This document shows positions 57,683 to 64,000 of a stretch of DNA of 64,000 bases, in pieces. Each line of letters opens with the position of its first letter. Position 1 is the stretch's first letter. The notes beneath the pieces were generated by a model. That model had not been told where the DNA came from. It searched no databases and saw only the letters and a list, made by a program, of their open reading frames with translations. This stretch comes from Nocardia sp. NBC_01327 (GTDB lineage Bacteria > Actinomycetota > Actinomycetes > Mycobacteriales > Mycobacteriaceae), in NCBI RefSeq assembly GCF_035958815.1, contig NZ_CP108383.1, positions 8,308,001 through 8,372,000 of the forward strand, read 5' to 3'. The position numbers and the translations under genes are program-made.

Positions 57683-60600
57683 TCAGCGGAGCAGGTCCTC
57701 GTGGCCGGTCAGGATCAGCCCGAGACTTCGGTAGGCCTGATTGCGTGAGCCGAAATAGTTCTTACCCACATGGTCGGCCGGATTCCAGCCCAGCCGGGTC
57801 TCGCTGGGCGTGGTACCCGATTCGAAAACCGTAGCGCCGAACGCCGGATCGGTCGGCGCGGGGCCGTGGGTGGGCGGCATCAACTGGATGGAGTCGTATT
57901 CGGCCATGGTCGCGAAGATGTGGTCGCCGGTCTCGGCGGGGTCGATGCCGGTCAGTCGCAGATCCCCGACGTGCGCCACGCCGGTGCCCCAGCTCCCGAT
58001 GAATACCAGGGCGTCGGTGTCGAGCGCATTGCCGTGTCCGGCCGAATGCCCGCCGGTGACACCACCGTACGAATGCGCGATGGTCGTCGTATGCGCGGGC
58101 GGTCCCTGATGGGTGACCCGCAGCCCGTCGTGATACTCCCGCACCTTCGCCGCACCGTCTTCCGCATGAACCGAATGCAGCGCCGAGACCAGCGAATTCG
58201 GATTGTCGTACGCGCCGAACAGAATCACCGACGTTGCCGCGGTCGGATCGATCGCCAGCGCGGCCTGCCGCACCTGCTCCAGGGTTTCCAGCGCGTAGCC
58301 GACACCGCTGCGCCGGCGGAACGCACCGGCCAATTCGATCGCCACATTGTGGGCGGTATCGGGATTGCCCAGGGCATAGATGTATTGGAGCTTGTCGTCG
58401 AGATACGACAGGTAGTGCTCCGGCATGCCCTCCTCGGTCGGCTCGAGGAATTTCTGCATATCGCGAATGATGTCCAGGCGTTCCGGACTGGTGTGCTCGG
58501 CGTGCTCCCGCAGCACCTCGAGGGTCTGCCGGTTGTACCTGTCGCGGTCGATCTGCGGTATGCCGTCCCGGTTTCCGATGAACGGGTCGGCGCGGTGCCA
58601 CGCGTCCTTCTCCTCCGGTGAGAGGTTCGACCAGACCTCGTGCAGCTGGTGCGGATCGGCGGGCAGCCGATAATCCGGATCGGACGGGAGACCGATGTCC
58701 GGCGCCGATGCGCTCGCCGGAGACTCCTCCGCATCCGGCGGCCAGCGGAACCACCGCGCCCCCGAATCAGCGTCCTGGACAAGGTGATTGCCGGTGAGCC
58801 GGAGCCGTTCGGCGGTCGCCGCACCCGACCCCTCATCGGCCGATCGGGCGAGATGTTCGGCCATCTCGGCCCGATACGCCAGATGAGCCTTCATGACGGC
58901 CTTGTGGAACGGCAGGGAGAGGAAGTCCAGAGCGTTCGAAGCCCTTGTCGCAAGCCGGATCTCGTCGACGAACTGCCGGTCTTCCGGGGCAAGGTCGGAC
59001 TCGCGGCGACCGACGTCGGCGAGCAGATCGTCCACCTGCCCGCGGGCGTGCTCGGGCAGTCGATCGGCAATGAGCTCGCGCCGCTCGGCCGCGCCCGGTG
59101 TGTCCTCTCGCAGACCAAGTCTCTCGACGAGGGACAGCGCTTCACGGCGCAGGGAGTTGTGCTCGGCGGAATCGTGCCGCACGTCCGGTGCGATCCGCGT
59201 CGCCTGTTCGGCCAGCGCGTGCAGCTGATCGATCCTGCCGAGATCGTGCGCGGTCGGGACCGACTCGGGATCGAACTCCCCCGGCCGCAGAATGCTCTCG
59301 GGCGGCAGATGCGCCAATTCGATGCGGCGCGCGAGGTCCGGATCATATTCGGCCAGTAGCCGTTCCGCGGTGGGGGCGTGCTCGGGATCGCGCAGGCCCA
59401 CCCGCTCGATCAGATCGTGCAGCCTGCCCTGCAGCTCCGGGACCTCGTGCTGCCGGGCACGATCGGCCGTGGCCTCGTCGATATGGGCCGCCAGCCCGCG
59501 CATTTCGTCGAAGCGGTCGCCGAGATGCGGGGTCATCTCCACGGGACGATCACCAGGAGAAGCGCCCTCGACCGCGGACTCCGGAGTCAGATCCGTTGTG
59601 CCGCTGTGTCGTCCGTCCAGGGGAGACTCGCCGCCCGCGTCGGCGGGGTCGTGTACCGGGCCGTTCTCGCGGGGACCCGAGGGGTTGCCCACGTCCGAAT
59701 GTGCCGCATTACCAGTGGAATCCGGCTCATAGGAGATCACCCACCGGTGCTCGGGCTGCGGCGGGGAGTACTCGGCCATCCGTTCGTGCGGGAGCTTATT
59801 GCTCGAGCCCGCGTCGATCGTGTAGTCGTAATCCTTATTGCCCGGATGCAGGAAGTCGGTGCGCTCCACCAGCCTGAACGGATTGGTTCCGTCCTGGTGC
59901 ACTCGCTCCAGCGCCTCCCACAGCTTGGTGCCGAGGATGTGGTTGCGGCTGCCCGGCGGCTCACCCACCTTGTCCGGCTTCATATCCCACTGGACTTCGA
60001 CGCGCCCGCCCGGTGCGAGGCCCTCCGACAGATTCCTGGCGATGGCGTCGTAGACGGCATCGGGCAGTTTGGCGCTGACATTATTGATGTAGACGCGCGC
60101 GATATCGCCGCCGAGCAGGTGGCCGTTGCCCAGCAGATCACCGAAGACCATGACACTGCCCGGTTCGGTGAGCGGGCCGGGATCGAGAATGCCGAGATCG
60201 CGGCGGCGCTGACCGGCGAGGGCCGCATCGGCGAGCTCGGTCTTGATGATCAGTCCCCCACCGGCCCGGTCCGCGGCCGGGGTCATCTCGACACCGAAGG
60301 CGCCGCGGCCGACACCCACATCGATGGTGTGCCCGCCCGCCTCCGCGGCGGGAATCGGCGGCCGCGGCTGCGGCGCGATCCGCTCATTGTCCGGCCCGAA
60401 GACCAACTGGTCCAAGGGCAATCGGTGCTGCGGCTGCGGGCGGGGCAGTACTTCGACGGTGGAGAGGCCGTCCACCGGATCGTGCAGGATCACCGCGTAT
60501 TCGACGGTGATGCCGTTCTCGGCCGCGCCCCGATTGGCGCGATCGATACCGTGCAGGAAGTCCGCCAGGGTGGTCTGCTCGCCGCCGACGGTCATCCGCC

Positions 60601-63600
60601 GGGTCGCGTGATCGATCACTCCGGTGATCCGATCCGCGGCGGAGGCGAAAGCGTCTGCGGCAGCGTGCATATGGGCGAAGCGCTCCGGACCGAGAGCCTC
60701 GCGGGCTGCTTCGGGCATACCGTCGTGGAAGCGGTCGATGGCGCGGTGGATCGCCGCGGCCCGCTCCGGCCCGCGCAGCGTGGGGTGATTGATGGCCGCG
60801 TTGATCGGATCGAGCCCCTGGAACAACCGCGGCACCTGGCCGCGCGCCGCCTTGGCCTCCGGCTCGAAGATCGGGTCGAAGACGCGCCGCGAAAGTTCCT
60901 CGCGCAGACGGCCGTTCAGGCCCTGCTCCTCGGTCCGCACCACATCGGCGGCGTGAGTGCCGGTCAGCAGATCACGCAGCCCGCTCAGATGATTCTCGGC
61001 CGCGTGGTCGAAATCGGCCTGCGTGAGGTCCGGGTTGAATGCCGGCCGCTGGGAGTGCACACCGTCCCGCTCCAGCTCTATCCGGTGCGCGAGAGTGGGG
61101 TCATGCCCGGCGAGTAGGTGTTCCACGGTAGGGGCGTGTGCGGGATCGCGGAATCCCAGGTGGTCCATGAGGTCGCTCAGATCACGGCGCAGCCCCGGAA
61201 GCTCTTGCGCCCGGCCCGGATCCATAATCGCGCGATCGATATGTGTTGTCAGAGTGCGCAATTCGGCGAACCGCCCGCCCAATTGCGTCGACATCCGGGT
61301 CGGACGATCATCGTGCGGGTCGATGAGGATGTCCTCGTCCTGCGACAGCCGGATCTCCGCCAGTTCGTGCGCCAGCGCCCGAACAACATCCTGGTCCCGC
61401 GCGTGCTCCGACACCCGCACATCGAAACCGTCCGCACTCGGCCGGAATTCGGCCACATTGTTCCGCTCGGTCGCCCCCACCTCGACCCGCACAAGCCGTC
61501 CGTCCGAGAGCACAAAGTGCTGCTCATCCCGATTCCAGGACACCCCCTCGGGCGTAATGAGCCGCCCCTGCTCCTTGATCTGGTCGTGCACAAAATCCAG
61601 CGAGAGCGGATCCCCGGTACGCGCACTGCCATGAAACTCCCCCACCGGCCCCGCCGCGGCGACATCGTATTTCCGAGTCTCACCGGGAACACGCGGACCA
61701 TCACCCTCGGCCCGGTGCGGTGCGAAGGTATCGACGGGAATCGGAACCACAGCGTCCGGCACCCCCGCACGCTCACCAGCCCTGCCCGCGTGATCGCCTG
61801 CGGCACTACCGTGATCGCCCGCCGAGTCCGCATGATCGCGTACGGCACCGGCGTGTTCGCCAGCCGAGTCCGCATGATCACCTGCGGCACCGACGTGATC
61901 GCCGGCCAAGTCCGCACGATCGCGTGCTGCACCGGCGTGATCGCCGACCAAGTCCGCATGATCGCTTGCGGCACTACCGTGTTCGCCCGCCGAGTCCGCA
62001 TGATCGCGTGCGGCACTACCGTGATCGCCAGCCGAGTCCGCATGATCACCGGGCGCGGCCGAGTGATCGGCCGGGGCGGCCGCAAGCGGGTCCTGACCGT
62101 TCCGGCCATTGCCGCCCGTATCGGCGCGGTCGGCCGATGCTGCCGCAAGCGAGTCCTGACCGTTCTGAGGATCACTGCCGCTATCGGTCCGGGCGTGCGG
62201 CGCGGCGGGTTCGACGCCGGTGCTGGTGGCCCGCACCGCTGCGTCCGGACGGGTTGGGCGGTCGACTGCACCGGCACGGGGATCACTGCCGGGAGCGCTC
62301 GGTTTGGGGGCGGTGCCGTCGGACGGTGTTCCGGCACGGAGATCACGCAGGAGCGGGGCAGCCTTGCCGGGATCGGCCCCGGGTGCCCGGACGTCACTGG
62401 CAGCCACCGCGTTCGGGCTGGCCGCAGGCGGTGTGTGCGCGGGAGAGGCGCCTGCGGGCGGGGCGGGCTGCCCAGCCTCGCCGACCGGGACGGTGGTACC
62501 GGACGGTGAGATATCGTTCGCCGCTTGCGGATACGGGTCTCCCGAAGGATCCGAGGCGGGGTGCGGCGCGGTATCGCCCGGGTGGCTGGCCGCCTCCACC
62601 CTTGATGCCGGATCGTCGGCGGGGCTGTGGATATCCGGGCGCGAGTTGGTGCCGGAATCCGAATTCCCGCCGTTGTCAACAAGATTCGTCTCGCCTGCCC
62701 GGTCGCCGCCCGGTGCGGAGGTGTCGGTGGAGGGATGCGAGGACGTCTCCGTTGCACCGGTGTCGTCCTGGGCATTCGCATCCGGCTGATCGCGCCGGTT
62801 ATCGATCACGGACGGGGCATTGTTGTCGCCCGGCGCGGCGTCGTGGCCGGGCGCCGTATCGTCCCGGCCGGGCGCGGTGGTGGTGTCCACCCCGGGCGCA
62901 CTTGTCGAGTGGACGCCCGGTCCGCCCGGCTGCTGCCCGTCGACCACCGGATCGGTGCTGCCGCCGGGGCGTTCGCCGGTCGTAGCGCCGGGCTGGTCCA
63001 GTGTGCTCGCACCGGGTGCGTCCAGTGTGGTGACGCCGGAGTGATCGGTGCCGAAGTTCTGGACACCGGCCTCGCGCGGCATGGGGGCACTGCCGTCGCG
63101 GAAGTCCATGGGCCCGGCGTGATTGGTCTGGCCGTCATAGCCGTGCAGCCCGCTGGGTCCGGCTCCGGCCAGCGCACCGCCGGTCAGGGTGCGCGGATCC
63201 AGGTCCCAGTTCCCATTGACGAGTCCACCTGCCAGCCAGGCAGTTCCGGCGCCGCCGAGACCAGCCGTCGCACCGGTGAGCGCGCCGTTGAACACACCCC
63301 GCAGGCCGCCCGCATCGGTCGGAAACACGTGGTGCGCACCGAAACCCGCGGCACCGCCCCCGGCGCCCGATACGGCGGAGACGAGGGCGTTCTTCCCGAT
63401 CGCACCCCAGTCGTAGCCGTGCCCGTGACCGGTCTCGTTCTGGATGGTCTGGACGAGGAACTCCTGGGTGGTGCCCTGAAAGGTGGAGACGAGCGCCCCC
63501 TGCCCGATCTCGTAGATGAGCTTGGGGAGAACCTCTTTCAGCACCGCATTGGTAATGCGCCCCTCGATCATCTGCTCGATCCGCTCGGCCGCCTGCTGAC

Positions 63601-64000
63601 CGAGCTCCCGGAAGAACACGCGCGCCGTGCTCAGGACAACGGCTTCCGACTCCGGCGCGAACGGCCCGGTCGCCGCGGCCCAGGCGAGTTCGCCGATCAA
63701 CCACGCGCCCGCAATGTAGAAGTTGAGTTTGCCCGCCTGCAGCTGATCACCCATACCGTCTGCGGCAGTCGACAATTGGCGATAGTTCTCGGCGAATTCC
63801 CGCACCGAGCCGTGCCCGGACGCGTCCCCGTCGCGCAGCGGTGTGAGCCACTTCAGCATTTCCTGGCCGCCGTCACCGTCCGGATAGGCGTCGCCGAGGG
63901 CATTGATCAGATGATCGAGGTCGCTGTAGATGTCATCGGCCTGTCCCGCAACGGCTTCGATGTCGCGGGCCATCTGCCACATCTTGTCTTCATTGCCGTG
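57683..64000 (-). CDS. Giant WXG100-like polymorphic protein with DUF1023 alpha/beta hydrolase end (partial)
   Basis: At least 2105 residues; the N-terminus is cut by the window (residues counted from ATG 63982). The start (GNEDKMWQMARDIEAVAGQA) is the CpnT-type WXG100-like module, suggesting type VII export. Then a Gly-rich helical region (130-290), a long disordered Pro/Gly/Asp/Thr segment (about 290-745) ending in seven 14-residue repeats, a region with ALAHELAEIR, a duplicated 74-residue helical module (897-970, 1483-1556), a possible methyltransferase-like segment (about 1218-1400, IDVGVGRGAFG), and a C-terminal DUF1023 hydrolase (about 1740-2099) with AHSYGG, Ser1971. Confidence 0.85.
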   Translation of the reverse strand, partial: HGNEDKMWQMARDIEAVAGQADDIYSDLDHLINALGDAYPDGDGGQEMLKWLTPLRDGDASGHGSVREFAENYRQLSTAADGMGDQLQAGKLNFYIAGAWLIGELAWAAATGPFAPESEAVVLSTARVFFRELGQQAAERIEQMIEGRITNAVLKEVLPKLIYEIGQGALVSTFQGTTQEFLVQTIQNETGHGHGYDWGAIGKNALVSAVSGAGGGAAGFGAHHVFPTDAGGLRGVFNGALTGATAGLGGAGTAWLAGGLVNGNWDLDPRTLTGGALAGAGPSGLHGYDGQTNHAGPMDFRDGSAPMPREAGVQNFGTDHSGVTTLDAPGASTLDQPGATTGERPGGSTDPVVDGQQPGGPGVHSTSAPGVDTTTAPGRDDTAPGHDAAPGDNNAPSVIDNRRDQPDANAQDDTGATETSSHPSTDTSAPGGDRAGETNLVDNGGNSDSGTNSRPDIHSPADDPASRVEAASHPGDTAPHPASDPSGDPYPQAANDISPSGTTVPVGEAGQPAPPAGASPAHTPPAASPNAVAASDVRAPGADPGKAAPLLRDLRAGTPSDGTAPKPSAPGSDPRAGAVDRPTRPDAAVRATSTGVEPAAPHARTDSGSDPQNGQDSLAAASADRADTGGNGRNGQDPLAAAPADHSAAPGDHADSAGDHGSAARDHADSAGEHGSAASDHADLVGDHAGAARDRADLAGDHVGAAGDHADSAGEHAGAVRDHADSAGDHGSAAGDHAGRAGERAGVPDAVVPIPVDTFAPHRAEGDGPRVPGETRKYDVAAAGPVGEFHGSARTGDPLSLDFVHDQIKEQGRLITPEGVSWNRDEQHFVLSDGRLVRVEVGATERNNVAEFRPSADGFDVRVSEHARDQDVVRALAHELAEIRLSQDEDILIDPHDDRPTRMSTQLGGRFAELRTLTTHIDRAIMDPGRAQELPGLRRDLSDLMDHLGFRDPAHAPTVEHLLAGHDPTLAHRIELERDGVHSQRPAFNPDLTQADFDHAAENHLSGLRDLLTGTHAADVVRTEEQGLNGRLREELSRRVFDPIFEPEAKAARGQVPRLFQGLDPINAAINHPTLRGPERAAAIHRAIDRFHDGMPEAAREALGPERFAHMHAAADAFASAADRITGVIDHATRRMTVGGEQTTLADFLHGIDRANRGAAENGITVEYAVILHDPVDGLSTVEVLPRPQPQHRLPLDQLVFGPDNERIAPQPRPPIPAAEAGGHTIDVGVGRGAFGVEMTPAADRAGGGLIIKTELADAALAGQRRRDLGILDPGPLTEPGSVMVFGDLLGNGHLLGGDIARVYINNVSAKLPDAVYDAIARNLSEGLAPGGRVEVQWDMKPDKVGEPPGSRNHILGTKLWEALERVHQDGTNPFRLVERTDFLHPGNKDYDYTIDAGSSNKLPHERMAEYSPPQPEHRWVISYEPDSTGNAAHSDVGNPSGPRENGPVHDPADAGGESPLDGRHSGTTDLTPESAVEGASPGDRPVEMTPHLGDRFDEMRGLAAHIDEATADRARQHEVPELQGRLHDLIERVGLRDPEHAPTAERLLAEYDPDLARRIELAHLPPESILRPGEFDPESVPTAHDLGRIDQLHALAEQATRIAPDVRHDSAEHNSLRREALSLVERLGLREDTPGAAERRELIADRLPEHARGQVDDLLADVGRRESDLAPEDRQFVDEIRLATRASNALDFLSLPFHKAVMKAHLAYRAEMAEHLARSADEGSGAATAERLRLTGNHLVQDADSGARWFRWPPDAEESPASASAPDIGLPSDPDYRLPADPHQLHEVWSNLSPEEKDAWHRADPFIGNRDGIPQIDRDRYNRQTLEVLREHAEHTSPERLDIIRDMQKFLEPTEEGMPEHYLSYLDDKLQYIYALGNPDTAHNVAIELAGAFRRRSGVGYALETLEQVRQAALAIDPTAATSVILFGAYDNPNSLVSALHSVHAEDGAAKVREYHDGLRVTHQGPPAHTTTIAHSYGGVTGGHSAGHGNALDTDALVFIGSWGTGVAHVGDLRLTGIDPAETGDHIFATMAEYDSIQLMPPTHGPAPTDPAFGATVFESGTTPSETRLGWNPADHVGKNYFGSRNQAYRSLGLILTGHEDLLR
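61757..62050 (-). repeat. 42-bp coding repeat (7 units) in the giant gene
   Basis: Seven in-frame 42-bp units encode 14-residue repeats with consensus GDHADSAGEHGSAA (residues 645-742). The repeats are acidic, His-rich and low-complexity, and unit number probably varies between strains. Confidence 0.9.

Overview
The window is high-GC actinobacterial chromosome and most resembles Nocardia or a close mycolic-acid relative. Read from right to left, its backbone matches the Mycobacterium tuberculosis H37Rv order Rv1084 to Rv1112 as I recall it: DUF255 thioredoxin-like protein, hemolysin III, short Z-prenyl synthase, coaA, glyA, desA2-like, phoH2, fum, glpX, DUF4245, xseB/xseA, an Rv1109c-like protein, ispH, DUF6542, ychF. 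Every one of these genes is on the opposite strand to its H37Rv counterpart, so the whole block is simply read in reverse. No mobile element, tRNA, rRNA or CRISPR array was seen.

Layout. 1-18.3 kb is an insertion between ychF and the DUF6542 gene. It holds a secreted SGNH esterase, a DinB-like protein divergent from a WYL regulator, a CUT1 sugar ABC importer without its ATPase (with a 14-codon coupled leader ORF), cstA with its small partner and an upstream 15-bp minisatellite, an Ada-AlkA/Ogt alkylation-repair pair, a RibD-type reductase, sbcDC and rmuC. 18.3-26.6 kb is conserved backbone: DUF6542, ispH, an Rv1109c-like protein, xseAB, DUF4245, glpX, fumC. 26.6-29.2 kb is an accessory FAD monooxygenase with a divergent TetR gene and an epoxide-hydrolase-like protein. 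29.2-41.1 kb is backbone again (desA2-like, an LGFP lipoprotein, phoH, DUF488, a glutaredoxin-like protein, glyA behind a ZTP riboswitch, DUF885, coaA, uppS-like, trhA) with a 36-codon unannotated ORF near 36.1 kb. 41.2-48.3 kb has a membrane adenylate cyclase, the DUF255 protein, and an ECF41 sigma factor with its oxidoreductase. 48.3-57.0 kb looks like a catabolic locus: acyl-CoA ligase, two paired acyl-CoA dehydrogenases, a double-domain TetR regulator, a secreted CocE-type hydrolase and a secreted lipase; a TGGAACGTT motif lies upstream of two of its transcription units. 57.2-64.0 kb is a giant WXG100-like/DUF1023 protein, cut by the window edge, followed 17 bp later by a small partner gene.

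Themes. Intergenic tandem duplications of 15, 20, 22-23 and 27 bp recur, two of them copying a stop codon. Strong GC-rich hairpins separate most convergent genes. Short upstream ORFs with good Shine-Dalgarno sites precede the sugar-binding protein and phoH. The best novelty candidates are the giant surface or secreted protein with its partner, the 36-residue microprotein, the leader ORFs, the trhA operator palindrome and the possible two-site TetR regulon.
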